Of a stretch of DNA of 64,000 nucleotides, positions 23,739 through 34,417 are shown piece after piece. Position 1 is the first letter of the stretch; every line of letters starts with the position of its first letter. The notes below the pieces were generated by a model. It had not been told where the DNA came from. It did not search any database and was given only the letters and a program-made list of their open reading frames with translations. This DNA is from Bactericera cockerelli. Lineage: Eukaryota > Arthropoda > Insecta > Hemiptera > Triozidae. The translations under genes and the position numbers were made by a program. Location: contig CM044959.1 of NCBI GenBank assembly GCA_024516035.1, positions 18,682,525 to 18,746,524 on the forward strand, read 5' to 3'.

Positions 23739-24092
23739 CTTCTTCTTTTACTCTGTCTTATCCCGCTCAAGCAGGGTCGACGTTGTTCAACCTCATGGTT
23801 GAGGTTGATTGGTTTTGGCACATTTTTTACGGCTGGATGCCCTTCCTAACGCCAACGATTCTATTTGATTTAACGTCCTGGATTAGGACGGGGGTTTTAC
23901 CCTCCATTCGCTGGGAATCGTACCAGCTACCCACATTGACCTCACCCAGCCTGGGTAGGGCCGGAAATGACAGCCTCACGTGTTTGGATGGAACAGAATT
24001 TTCTTCGAAAAGTCTGCACCAGCCGGGAGTTGAACTCGGGAACTCTGGACCACGGGCAGTAGTCACAACCATTACGCCACGGAGGCTGCAAA
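23739..24092 (-). repeat. SINE4, long copy
   Basis: On the minus strand a tRNA-like head (GCCTCCGTGGCGTAATGGTT, then CCGAGTTCAACTCCCGG) leads into the domain shared with the 5S-derived SINEs (CAGGCTGGGTGAGGTCAATG, GAATGGAGGGTAAAACCCCC). A separate 3' part follows (GCGTTAGGAAGGGCATCCAG, CAACCTCAACCATGAGGTTG), and it ends in a GAA-rich tail. Length is about 350 bp. Confidence 0.88.
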
Positions 24093-24395
24093 ATATACTA
24101 TTGCGAGTATATGTGCATATTGATATGTCCATCTCTCTGGAGGCTAAGAAACGGTTTGAACATGGTAAAAGTGGTGTAATGTATAAATGCTCTATGCCCA
24201 AACTCTTCACCTGAGAGACGCTAAAGAAACTAGCAAATAACGAAACCAAATAATCAAAATTGTGTTTGAAAATCAGTCGTTTACATAAATATTATAATTA
24301 TTGACATATTGTTTAAGATCAATAAAATATATGAACCAAAATAGTCGGTGGGTATATAGTTTTTCTGAAAGACTAAGTAAGTAAGTATAATTCTT

Positions 24396-24571
24396 CAACT
24401 GGTAGTCAAGTGGTTAACGCGCTAGTTTTGGTCATCCAGGTATCTGTTGGTTCGAAGCCCACCCGGTGCATGAGTTTCTGACCACATAAAAATAAGACTC
24501 TGAGGGTTAGGTGGTATAGGTAGAAAATGCTTTGAGCACTAGCCTCTAAAGAGTATTATTATTATTATTAT
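24396..24571 (+). repeat. SINE1 copy with internal deletions
   Basis: The head GGTAGTCAAGTGGTTAACGC and the body words GACCACATA, TGAGGGTTAGGTGGTA and GAAAATGCTTTGAGCA are present. Parts between them are missing. The tail is (ATT)n. Confidence 0.8.
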
Positions 24572-25404
24572 ATCTCAATGTGTGAAATGTCTGAAAATCC
24601 AAAGCAATATTTTTATTTCAAGAAAAAAAAAAAAAAATGTAAAAAACTGGGTAGGTCAAATTTTTGACGAGAACAATACTTTCCTTATTGATGAGGAAAG
24701 TAATAAAACGGTATTCAGGAATATCCTATGAATTCACATTTTTTATTATTTTTTAAAGATGAGTGTTTCACAGCCGCGTACGCCGTTTCAATTTCGTAGC
24801 CATGAAACAGGAGCTATTGTAGACGTTTGTGGTCTGTGGTGTAGCCTGCCCATCACGTAGAATGCCTTCTCTCTGATGGGCGAGAAGTGACACAATACTT
24901 CCCAATAAACCAAAAAAATACTTCCCAATTAGTTTAAATTCTAAAATCACCGCTTCTCAACACAACTCATAGGTACAACACTACAACAACATCTTATCAC
25001 CCAACCTGCCATACTAATTGACCCAACACCTCAAGTCATACAATCCCATCACACTGCTAGGCCATTCATCAGGAAGCCAAGTGTTAATCCATTATGAATG
25101 GCCCAGTCCGGAATAGTACGATGTGCCCTGTAATTTGGCCGGACATAGCGCCGTGATAAAAACAGTGTTTGGAGTATGACTATCAAAGTAACTACCGAAT
25201 ACCTGACTACCGTATACTTCATATAATGGACAGCTTCACGTCGAATGGGCATTATCATTATGGTACGTATAACATTTACAGGACTTAGTAATTTGTTACT
25301 CTTTAAAAGTACACAAAGTAATTTGAAGTACAATACATATAGGTATCTGAGTCACATTGACTGATACAATATCAAAGAAAATAATCCAAGAAAACTGAAA
25401 GTTA
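24572..25404. other. Intergenic, no gene seen
   Basis: AT-rich. The 94-codon minus frame at 25049-25333 has no family signature. Confidence 0.45.
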
Positions 25405-25563
25405 TAGGGCTGAATTATGATACAGGATTAGATTTACTGTTAGTGGACACTATCAGCTGACTACAGTGCACTATGATTGGTTGAAATTACCACTAGAGGG
25501 TGTGTTAAGGGATAGTGTCCACTTCGATTAAATTTAATCCTGATGTTTCATAATTTGGACCTT
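25405..25563. mobile_element. MITE-like inverted-repeat element
   Basis: The left end (AGGGCTGAATTATGATACAG) and the right end (inverse of AGGTCCAAATTATGAAACAT) are imperfect inverted repeats. They continue into GGATTARATTTA and, further in, GTGGACACTATC. A related partial copy lies at 44716-44836, and fragments of the end occur near 31735-31775 and 57071. No coding content. Confidence 0.6.
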
Positions 25564-26554
25564 AGGAACCTATCTTCCAAAGCAAAGAAGCTGAAATGAG
25601 CAGTACAATACAGCTCGTATGGCTGTTGGCGTAATGTGACTTTCTGATGTCTTGATAAATCACCACTATACTATGGCTGGAGAAAGATGGACCAATTGGA
25701 CCAAGCAAGATTCTCACGGAATGGACTCTCAACTACACAAAGATCAACTGCCTTGATCTGCAAGGGAAATCTCTGAATGAGAAAATGTTAACGAGGGGGA
25801 TTATCATTAATCATCAAGTGAGTAAAATTCAAATTGAGAGAGGACCAAAAATTGAGGTTCACCAAACAGGCGATGTTCTCCAGAGCTGTGCTAGTCAACT
25901 TCAGAGGTGATTCTCAGTTGTTTACACTAAGTTTGGCGTACTAACCATTCGAGATGGTGCATTTGGTTCGACGAGGTCCAGACATTCCAGAGACGGTCTA
26001 CAGAGCTATGTCAGGTATTCAGAGCTGATGTCCTCATCAGAGAAACAAATAATAATAATAATAATAATAAGTTGGTTTATTTTCATTCTACATTTTTTTA
26101 TTACAATCCCCTTGAAGTACAATATCTTTTGTACTTTTAGGGGGTGGATCATTTATCTTCTTAGATTATATTTTTCTTAATCTTGTATTTGTATGAATAT
26201 TATGTCTCCTTTTCACTTTTTATTCAATTTTCTTTCATTTATTATTTTCTTCTTATTTTTATTTTATATATCATTGTTTGATGATAGATAATATTTCTGT
26301 ATATCTTTTTTCATTTTATTTCTACTAAAGATATTTCTTAAGTTTATTGGTAGTTCATTAATCATTTTTGGTATTTGGTATTTTAATGTTGTTTCTCCAA
26401 ATCAACTACATACATATAGCATAAATTAGTTTTTTGATCAATTTTTTTTAAACCAAAATTAAAGCACAGAACCTTTACTACCAATATCAAATCTTCAAAA
26501 ATTTAAAATACATTACACCGTGGGGACAGGGGAAGATCATATTGAAAAAAATTA
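25564..26554. other. Intergenic with ATA microsatellite
   Basis: No gene seen. (AAT)n lies at 26048-26069, followed by about 350 bp that is strongly T-rich on the plus strand. Confidence 0.5.
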
Positions 26555-26627
26555 CGACCTTGCCAGGATTCGAACCTGGAATCTTCTGATCCGTAGTCAG
26601 ACGCGTTATCCGTTGCGCCACAAGGCC
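26555..26627 (-). tRNA. tRNA-Arg (ACG)
   Basis: A 73-nt cloverleaf on the minus strand. The acceptor is GGCCTTG with CAAGGTC (one G-U pair), discriminator G. The D arm contains GCGCAACGGATAACGCG. The anticodon stem TCTGA/TCAGA has loop CTACGGA, so the anticodon is ACG and reads CGU/CGC after A-to-I editing. The T arm CCAGG-TTCGAAT-CCTGG holds a perfect B box. The transcript would end at a run of seven T within 10 nt. It looks intact and functional. Confidence 0.96.
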
Positions 26628-27409
26628 GGTGAGAGGAAACGCCCGAGAACTCTTCATATAAAACAGAGACATGCGAGAGTTGAGACGCGAGAATAGACGT
26701 GGCACACCCCTCCTCTCTGACCGGGTAGCGACCTTGAGCGTATACGAGAGGTATGACTCATTCATTGATGGGAAATGATATGCGAGGTTTTTTTACGATG
26801 AAAATTTTCTTGTTAATTTGTTTCAGGTTTTCACATTACCTACATTATTTTTCATAAAAAAAGAAAATTATTTAATGTAGGTATAACTATTAATATTATA
26901 GCTTCAATTTTGAATTTTCCATTTTCCCTAATGTGGGAGTATCCGCAATTATTCGGTATCGGTACTAAGAACCGACAATAATTTCAAGACAAAAAAAAAA
27001 TAGACATGGCCACTGCTTTTGCCTGTAGTTTTGGGGTTCACGGCTAGGCAAGCATCTTGTATAGTTCCTTGTATAGTTTTTTACTTCCCTTTTTGGTAAC
27101 TATACCGACCTACGCCTACATTAAAAGAGGTGTGATCACTTTTACAATCGATATTTAGGTATCGTTGAGTAACGATTCACTATAAACCGTATGATGTGAT
27201 GCGTACAAACCGTAAGCCTTTATCTTTTAATATTTATTTATTTCGCAAACACAGCCTTTTTATACTCGTATCATCATCATCATAGGGTGGCGTCATCGTG
27301 AACGATGAACGTGAATTTTTTTTTTTATATCACATCATAAAATTTATGCTTTGTCTTGTCTGAAGTAGAATTTCAGGTAAGTTTAGCATACTGGCATACA
27401 TGAAGAACA
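26628..27409. other. Intergenic, no gene seen
   Basis: AT-rich, no recognised coding or repeat content apart from a short ATC run at 27269-27280. Confidence 0.5.
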
Positions 27410-27650
27410 AAACACGGGTTGGTTTATAGGTTTCAAGTCAAGGTCCAAGGGTACCCTTAGCCTCAGTCTCAAGTAAATGAGGTCTTCTCTCTAGAGTCTA
27501 GAGTACACCATTACACCATGGTTAATGAAAAAAACACGGTTTTTTTTGTAGGTTTCAAGTCAAGGTCCAAGGGTACCCTTAGCATCACTCTCAAGTGAAT
27601 GAAGTCCTCTCTCTAGGGAGCACCATGGTCAATGATACGACTATATGTAT
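27410..27650. repeat. Tandem duplication, ~122-bp unit
   Basis: GGTTTCAAGTCAAGGTCCAA starts at 27429 and again at 27551. Both are followed by GGGTACCCTTAGC, TCTCAAGT and TCTCTCTAG, with small indels and substitutions between copies. Confidence 0.88.
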
Positions 27651-27909
27651 AATGATACGTCAATGATACGACTATAGTGCATGGTGCTTATTCTTACGTA
27701 TAATTGTACATTATATACATCCATTCTGGCACAGGGGTTATCACTGCAAGCTATCTGGTACAAAGAAGTAGAGGAATAAGTTGGGACCCAAAAGTTCTGA
27801 TTAAATCGCACGACTCTTACCATAGGGAACCTCTCTACTGGAGCGGCGGTGCCTAAAATGGTTTGAAAAAGGACAATCGACTAGTCACCTCTTTTATATC
27901 AGCGAGAGA

Positions 27910-28127
27910 TTTTTGAAAGCATGGCTATTATTAGTCCCATTTAAGAACATAAAAAGGGGGTGCGATTAAAATTTGCACACCTCTACTGGGTCCCGGTCTC
28001 ATGGAGAGAAGAGAAGGTTTTTCGAAAGCATGGCCATTATTAGTCCCATTTAAGAACATAAAAAGGGGGTGCGATTAAAATTTGCACACCTCTGCTGGGT
28101 CCCAGGTCTCATGGAGAGAAGAGAAGG
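27910..28127. repeat. Tandem duplication, 109-bp unit
   Basis: Two neighbouring copies begin TTTT(C)GAAAGCATGGC and run through CCATTTAAGAACATAAAAAG, GGGGTGCGATTAAAATTTGC and CATGGAGAGAAGAGAAGG. They differ at only a few positions, so the duplication is recent. Confidence 0.92.
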
Positions 28128-28334
28128 GGCAGTGCATGCTTGTTGAATTGTTATCATTTATATTTGTGCTCTTAGTTTTCGTGAATTACGAGGTCTCTCC
28201 GGTCGGGTTGCTCTCAGTGACCTATCCCGCGGAGGAGAACATTTATTACGAGATGTCATACCATGTGAACCAATTTGGTTCAGTGCAGGCGCTGGCGCTA
28301 TAGGAAGGGGGTCGGAAAACTTTTAAGAAGGGAT

Positions 28335-28510
28335 ATCCCGGTTTCAGCGTCGATTTAGTAAAGCCAGTTTGAGTAGTAACTTTCTTTTTTCTTGTCATCC
28401 GACCTCAGTGGCTCAATCTCCACCGATAAGACGGCGAACCCGAGTTCAGCAAAGATTTAGTAAATCGAGTTTGAGTAAATGTGTGATGTCTCATTGTGAA
28501 TAACTCAAAT
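28335..28510 (+). repeat. SINE2 fragment plus SINE2 copy
   Basis: 28335-28380 holds a 3' head/body piece (CCCGGTTTCAGCGTCGATTT, AGTAAAGCCAGTTTGAGTAG). From 28397 a second copy starts ACCTCAGTGGCTCAATCTCC, with a shortened head (CCCGAGTTCAGC) and the body AGTAAATCGAGTTTGAGTAA. Confidence 0.72.
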
Positions 28511-28968
28511 ATGATCATTATATTCAGTGGTCTGGTATTCAGCTCAAGGATTCATTTAGAGGACTATAAACAGGGACTAAAGAGCGGCTAAAGACTCGAA
28601 TTAATGAATGACGCTAAATACTATTATTTATTACTGTTATTATAATAATGCTATTACCTTGGTAATAGCCAAAAACAAAACAGAAATCAGATATGTAATA
28701 TAGTAACGGTTGTACCCGAGATACGGCCCAAAGCATCGCCGTATATTTATTTTCCCTATTAAAATGTATCTACACAATGAGGCATTGCCGCACATTGTTG
28801 GGCCTGAATTTGGCGCCACCCGTGTCAACCGCAGCAGCGTTCTCGTAAATGTGGGCCAGAAAAGGTTATAGATACATAATAGCTGAAGGACCATAAATGA
28901 TTGGCAGGATATCCATATTCTGGCCACACATATGTCCAAGTATTATTATTTAACACTATATTAGATTG

Positions 28969-28999
<31 letters not shown>

Positions 29000-29767
29000 T
29001 ACATAAACATACTCGTATGTCCTAACTAAAGGGGGAGTTATTGCCTATGGCAATCTCTTCCACCCAACCCTTATGTCTACATGGCTGGGAAATTATAAGA
29101 GGAGGATGTCGGAGAAAATGGTGGAGTTAGGTGCAATGTAAGACATCCACCCCAAAATTTATTCCAAAAAGAATAACTTGAGGAAAAACCCACAAGAACT
29201 TTGAGTATCAAAATCCCCCACTGATTCTTATCTCCGAGCAGATAATAAATCACGTGGTATCACTGCATCACAAGGTATGCACGCTACCGTACAAGATACA
29301 AATGATCATTTGATATGCTCTCGTCTCGTGATAGCAGCGAGATATTTGGTTGATGCCTGCTGTGGGTGCCGGGGTCAGGTTAGGTTTGGTTACACTAATG
29401 TGGTAAGCTCCTTAATTGTAGCAGTAAGCGCTGGTTGCTACCAACTTTACGTTTTCTCACAACACCGAGGGTACTATGGAACCTTTAGACGAGGTTCATT
29501 TTTATTGCATTTTTATTCAACAGCATGACCATTTGGTAAATAAATAATGAAGGTCAGCAATTTATTAAACCAATGCTTATTACTTATTACACAAAAAGCT
29601 CAGGGGATGAAGATACTCTATCAAACTCATTCACACGAAAAAAAAAAAAACAATAAAGAGATTCTTGGGAAAGAATAAGAAAGAAGAAAGAGATGAGAAA
29701 TTGTGAGAAGACAACAGAGACATGCAAAAGAAAAATAATCTATAGAACAAACAGATGAGGAAAGGCC
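28511..29767. other. Intergenic with repeat fragments
   Basis: No gene seen. 29030-29085 (GGGGGAGTTATTGCCTATGG, CAATCTCTTCCACCCAACCC) is an inverted match to 30590-30645, so it is a dispersed repeat. A-rich runs lie at 28969-28996. Confidence 0.45.
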
Positions 29768-30125
29768 AGGCCTGGTAACGATAGAGACTACTGCCGTAGT
29801 CCAGAGATCCCGAGTTCGATTTCCGGTTGGAGCAGCCTTTTCACATATTAAATTCTGGTCCTTCCAAACACGTGAGGCTGGCTGGCATTTCCGACCATTC
29901 TTAGGCTGGGTGAGGTTAGTGTGGGTAACTAGTATGATCCCAGCTAATGGAGGGTAAAACTCCCGTCCTATTCAGGGTGTTTATTTAAATAGAATCGTTG
30001 GTGTTAGGAAGTGTGTATATCCAGCCCTAAAAATGTGCCACAACTAATCAATCTCAACCATGAGGTTGAACAATGCTGACCCCAAGTATAGGTTTGGGTA
30101 AAAGCAAAGTGAAAGAAGAAGAAAA
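29768..30125 (+). repeat. SINE4, long copy
   Basis: The partial head (CCCGAGTTCGATTTCCGG) is followed by the shared domain (TAGGCTGGGTGAGGTTAGTG, GCTAATGGAGGGTAAAACTC), the specific 3' part (CAATCTCAACCATGAGGTTG) and a GAAGAAGAA tail. Layout matches the copy at 23739-24092. Confidence 0.88.
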
Positions 30126-30186
30126 TGAGGAGGAATAGATAACAAAGAGACAAGACTTTTAGGACAAGAAAATCAGTTTTATTATT

Positions 30187-30226
30187 GAGACAAAATGTTG
30201 CGAAACATTTCGCAACATTTTGTCTC
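30187..30226. repeat. Perfect 19-bp-arm hairpin
   Basis: GAGACAAAATGTTGCGAAA is followed after two bases by its exact reverse complement. Related words (AAATGTTGCAAAGTGTTGCG at 30241, AAAATGTTGCGCTTAG at 30558) lie nearby, so this may be the core of a small hairpin repeat. Confidence 0.9.
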
Positions 30227-30305
30227 AAAATTTGAATAAGAAATGTTGCAAAGTGTTGCGAAGCAATGTTTTAGTAATTGGGATTCGCTCTCTTTATTAT
30301 TTATT

Positions 30306-30497
30306 ATAGACTCGTTGGAGTTTCACAAGTCTGCCCACATTAACCTCACCCAGCCTGGGTAGGGCTCGAAATACCAGCCTCAGGTGTTCGGAGGGGACAT
30401 AATTTACTGTTCAAAAAGTCTGCCCTAACCGGAAATCGGATTGTGTGTCTCTGGAGTACGGACAGTAGTGATAACCGTTACGCCACGGAGGCTGGAA
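30306..30497 (-). repeat. SINE4 copy, 3'-truncated
   Basis: The minus strand begins CCAGCCTCCGTGGCGTAACG and runs through the shared domain (CCCAGGCTGGGTGAGGTTAA). The acceptor-like pairing CCAGCC/GGCTGG is visible in the family. The specific 3' part is missing. Confidence 0.82.
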
Positions 30498-30586
30498 TTT
30501 GCCCTCTTTAGATTTCATAGGAAGAGAGGAGCATGATTAGCATGAAACGTGGCCAAACAAAATGTTGCGCTTAGTTTGAAACCGAA

Positions 30587-30773
30587 TAAGGGTTGGGTGG
30601 AAGAGATTGCCACAGGCAATAACCCCGCCCTATAGGTAGGACATTAACTTCATTATCTTTTTTTCTTGTATATTTGCTTAATATTTTTGTTTTTCTTTAT
30701 ATTTTATTGTCTTCTACTGTATATATTTTTTGTTCTAATATAGGTAACTAATAAAGCTTAAAAAAAAAAAAAT
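30587..30773 (+). repeat. Retroposed 3' end with poly(A)
   Basis: The stretch ends with AATAAAGCTT followed by 13 A, the form of a polyadenylated retrotransposed end. Its start (GGGTTGGGTGGAAGAGATTG) also occurs inverted near 29040-29085. The parent element is not identified. Confidence 0.5.
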
Positions 30774-30837
30774 GAAGAAAGAGAGCTGGAGAAGAGAGAC
30801 CAAAAGAAGAAGTATCTATACTTATAATAATACATAA

Positions 30838-30867
30838 ATAGAGAGAGAGAGAGAGAGAGAGAGAGAT
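30838..30867. repeat. (GA)n microsatellite
   Basis: About 13 GA dinucleotides in a row. Confidence 0.95.
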
Positions 30868-31250
30868 CCCTATCTGTGCTCCCACCGGTGTGACAAGCAT
30901 CTGACCGTGTGTAAGCCTGGGCACGCTGTCGCCCATAAACTACCAGAGAGGGGTCCCTGCTAGGGCGACCCCCCCGGGCGATCTTTATGATCCGACTCAT
31001 AACCATGTGAGTATTTATGTCCCCTGAGACCTGCCCGGGACACGAGAGCCGTGTCAGACCCTACTACAGGTCCAAGTCCATTCATACAAGCTTTTATAGG
31101 ACTCATTCATACAAGCTTTTATAGGACTCATTCATAATGCTTAAATGATGAGATTTGTGAATCATTCAGGCATTATGAATGTCAGTCAGGCATTCAGTCC
31201 CTAAAAGTACAACAGTACTTACAGGGATTTTCATCACTAAAAGAGACGCT
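30868..31250. other. GC-richer island with exact 25-bp tandem duplication
   Basis: Noncoding, unlike the AT-rich surroundings: GGGCGACCCCCCCGGGCGAT, CTGCCCGGGACACGAGAG. Two exact 25-bp units starting TTCATACAAGCTTTTATAGG occupy 31081-31130. Further ATTCAT and CAGGCATT words repeat to 31200. It could be a conserved regulatory element; there is no proof. Confidence 0.4.
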
Positions 31251-32799
31251 TCAAGAAATGTAGAAATAAATCTTATAATAATAATAATAATGTTTGTTGT
31301 TCAAATTTTAATTATTGTTGCCGGCGCAACCCATTAAATGGCCGATTTTTTTTTAAATTATACAAAAAAAAACAATACAGTAGACCACTTATTTCTAATA
31401 TGAAGTACCATTAAAAGATTGAAAGAAAATGCAGCATTCATAGATAGTCAAGTGAGGACTAGAATTTATTATTTCATGTTCGAGTGAAAAGCTTACTTTT
31501 CTACACACCTTTGCTGACTTCGCTCAATGCAGACTTTTGAAGTGTGAATTTTAGTTTGGCAATCAGTTTAGTATTTCTCATCTACAAAAGACCGACGCGA
31601 CGTACCTAACAAGCGCAGCCGGTGGGAAAATGTTCTGGGGGTGCTTCCATTGCACATAAAGCGGACTAAAATGGTTAGAAGTTAGACTTAGCTTATGATG
31701 TATTGTTTAAAATATCATAACAGTGCCAAATTAGATTATATCTAACTCTGTTTTATAATTCGACCCTTAAAGATAATCAACGTCCAGGGAGGTTAGAACT
31801 TGTTGCTTGGTGGTCACTCAAACTGTCCATGCCGTTATTCCCAGCTCAAACCATTCAACCCGATGTGGCGAGTGCTTTCGACTTTTCACAAAATGGAGGG
31901 TTTAACTGTTCAAGAGACAATATTGCGACTGATTCATAGCACCTAACAGAGATAATATCTTCAATATGTTCAGTCAACTTCAGTCCATCAAAATAAATGG
32001 GGTATTCGGTACACCAGATCATGCAGTCGTCTTCACAGGGAATCCTTAGCTCATCACCCGCTTCATAAATCTGAGGCTGCAGTAGGTTCACATACTCTGC
32101 TGAAATTTATGGATAAGGATGATGATGGTTTTAGATGATGTTGCTGGTTGCTGTTGATAATATTAATACTTTAATGATCATATATTATAAGTATCTGTTA
32201 ATGTTGTGGTTGCGTTGTTTGTTGTGGTTATGGTAATGGTTTTGTTTATATACCTTATGGTAGTGCTGATGTGAATATAATGTTGTGATTTCTGGTTCTG
32301 CATACGTTTGGTTATTTGCTACATCTGCTAGCACAAGTATGAAAATATCACCATGTTCCTGACGCAGGGTAGTCAAAAGGCCATAAACCAAACGGCACCA
32401 CATTCTGGTGAGCTTTCAGAGTGCAGCTTTATGGCGCACATGAAATATATTTATGTGATGTACACAGTCACTCCATGCTCCCGAGTCAATTTATAGATCT
32501 TTTGAATGCTTTTGATCTCTTTGATGAGTGGGTTTCTTTTGTGGTTATAGTGTTTCCCTTGATGTTTCACGTGTATATATAGGTTCGATTCGATTTTACC
32601 GCGACCTATTCAAATTTGATGTATGAGCATGATATTATATCAAATTCAAAATCATTGCAGGCGCTGCCGGTGTGAAAATGTTTTGGGGGTGCTGCGTCAT
32701 AAACTCGACTAAAATGGAATTTAGAGAGTCACTCTTTCAGTATCTGAAGAGTTTGTTTACCATGCCAATCATAATAAAAAATATGCATTACTTATTCTA
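31251..32799. other. Intergenic, no gene seen
   Basis: No coding frame with a domain. (AAT)n at 31276-31290. The 78-codon minus frame at 31855-32091 is not recognised. 32110-32320 is rich in GATG/GTTG words and looks like decayed simple repeat. Confidence 0.45.
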
Positions 32800-32947
32800 G
32801 AAATGTTATGATAATTGTGTTAATCACTTTCGTGATATCACAACTACTCAAACTCGCTTTAATAAATCTACGCTGAAACCGGGACTTGAACCACCGACCT
32901 CCAGGTTACAAGTCCGCTGCCTTATCGATCAAGCTACTAAGGTCGGT
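32800..32947 (-). repeat. SINE2 copy
   Basis: Minus strand: ACCTTAGTAGCTTGATCGAT, GGACTTGTAACCTGGAGGTC, GGTTCAAGTCCCGGTTTCAG, then GTTTGAGTAGTTGTGATATC. One of the best preserved copies. Confidence 0.88.
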
Positions 32948-33424
32948 TTATTCTAGAAATGTGTTATAATTTTCATTGTGTACGAGCTAGGAATTGAGTA
33001 AAATCCTGTCTTTCTTTTTCGTCTGGGGGTGCTGCAGTTCCGCAGCTCCTTTACCGGCCGCGCCTGGATATACATATATTTTGATATACATATTGACATA
33101 CGGTAAAACTATGACAGTGAAAGGTGAAGTATTTTGCATATTCTAGGTATTAGACTAACAACCGTGTCCCGAGAAGTAGGTACTCCATAATGACAATTTT
33201 TTGACATAAATAATTTTCGTATGTATTTTCGTTGGCGAAGTTGATATATGTATTATCTGAAGAAAAATAAATGTACACGGTGAAAAACCAACTGCGAAAT
33301 TTAACATAGTATTGTGATTAATTAAACATACGGGGGACCCTTACAAAGTTAGCATACGCGATATTTTCGACTTTAGCATAAAGTGGTTAGCATAATTTAT
33401 GCTAACGAAATTTGTCAAAAGTCG

Positions 33425-33446
33425 TGACGTCATAGTTGTGACGTCA
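33425..33446. promoter_or_regulatory. Two TGACGTCA octamers in the left arm
   Basis: TGACGTCA occurs at 33425-33432 and 33439-33446; a third copy lies in the right arm at 43738-43745. The octamer is the known CREB/ATF site. Placement in both arms suggests a host or transposase binding site. Function is inferred only. Confidence 0.5.
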
Positions 33447-33658
33447 TTACTTTTATGCCAACGGATGTATAAAGTTATGCTATTGTTCAATTCAATTCAA
33501 TTCATTAATAGCATAATAACATGTTTAACTTGCATAGTCTATGCTCTGAATTTCATTTGTTTAACATAACATTATACGTATCTTAGCATAAAGTAATTCG
33601 CCTATCATAAAGATTATGCATACTTGCTGTGTCATTTTCATACCAGTATACGAAGTAA

Positions 33659-34030
33659 GCATAGTGTTATGCTAACTGTTATGCGAAGTAGGCATACTGT
33701 TAAAAACCGCATGCTAACGTTGGCATAGTGTTATGCTAACTGTTATGCGAAGTAGGCATACTGTTAAAAACCGCATGCTAACGTTGGCATAGTGTTATGC
33801 TAACTGTTATGCGAAGTAGGCATACTGTTAAAAACCGCATGCTAACGTTGGCATAGTGTTATGCTAACTGTTATGCGAAGTAGGCATACTGTTAAAAACC
33901 GCATGCTAACGTTGGCATAGTGTTATGCTAACTGTTATGCGAAGTAGGCATACTGTTAAAAACCGCATGCTAACGTTGGCATAGTGTTATGCTAACTATT
34001 ATACAAAGTAGGCATAACAATATACGAACG
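33659..34030. repeat. Left subterminal array, 64-bp units
   Basis: Units start at 33659, 33723, 33787, 33851, 33915 and 33979 with GCATAGTGTTATGCTAACTG and include GCGAAGTAGGCATACTG and CCGCATGCTAACGTTG. The middle units are essentially identical; the sixth is partial and diverged. Repeated short words in inverted pairs (GCATA/TATGC) are what is expected of transposase binding arrays in CACTA elements. Confidence 0.93.
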
Positions 34031-34133
34031 TTGGTATGGTCACTATGCGACCCTTGGCATAGTGACTATGCTAACGTTGGCATAGTCACTATGCCAACGT
34101 TCGCATATTCAATATGCGAACGTTCTCATAGCA
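34031..34133. repeat. Short inverted GCATAGT/ACTATGC pairs
   Basis: Alternating words such as TTGGCATAGTGACTATGC, GGCATAGTCACTATGCC and GCATATTCAATATGCGAACG form several small palindromes between the 64-bp array and the long palindrome. They look like additional protein-binding sites of the transposon end. Confidence 0.75.
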
Positions 34134-34198
34134 GTATGCAAAAGTATGCATACAGCTATACGTATGATACGTATAGCTGTATGCATACTTTTGCATAC
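34134..34198. repeat. Perfect palindrome, 31-bp arms, 3-bp centre
   Basis: The left arm (34134-34164) begins GTATGCAAAAGTATGCATAC and is matched without mismatch by its reverse complement at 34168-34198 around TGA. It lies at the inner border of the left subterminal region. It could extrude as a cruciform or bind protein dimers. Confidence 0.95.
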
Positions 34199-34417
34199 AG
34201 CTATACATATACCTATGTATTTGAATGTACAGAAATTTGCAGGATAGCCTCCGACTAAGTGCATAAATATTTTGCACTCGGACGGAAGTCATCTACATGC
34301 ATATTCCTAGTCATACAAAGTCATAGGATATATGTATTGCCCTATGTGTGGAAAATGAAGAAGAATTCAATTATTCAAGTAAATATAATGTACAACACAT
34401 TACACTCTTTATTTACA

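Noticed and set aside
23783..24249. Overlapping frames of about 140 codons on both strands
   Set aside because: They lie inside a SINE4 copy and match its repeat sequence.
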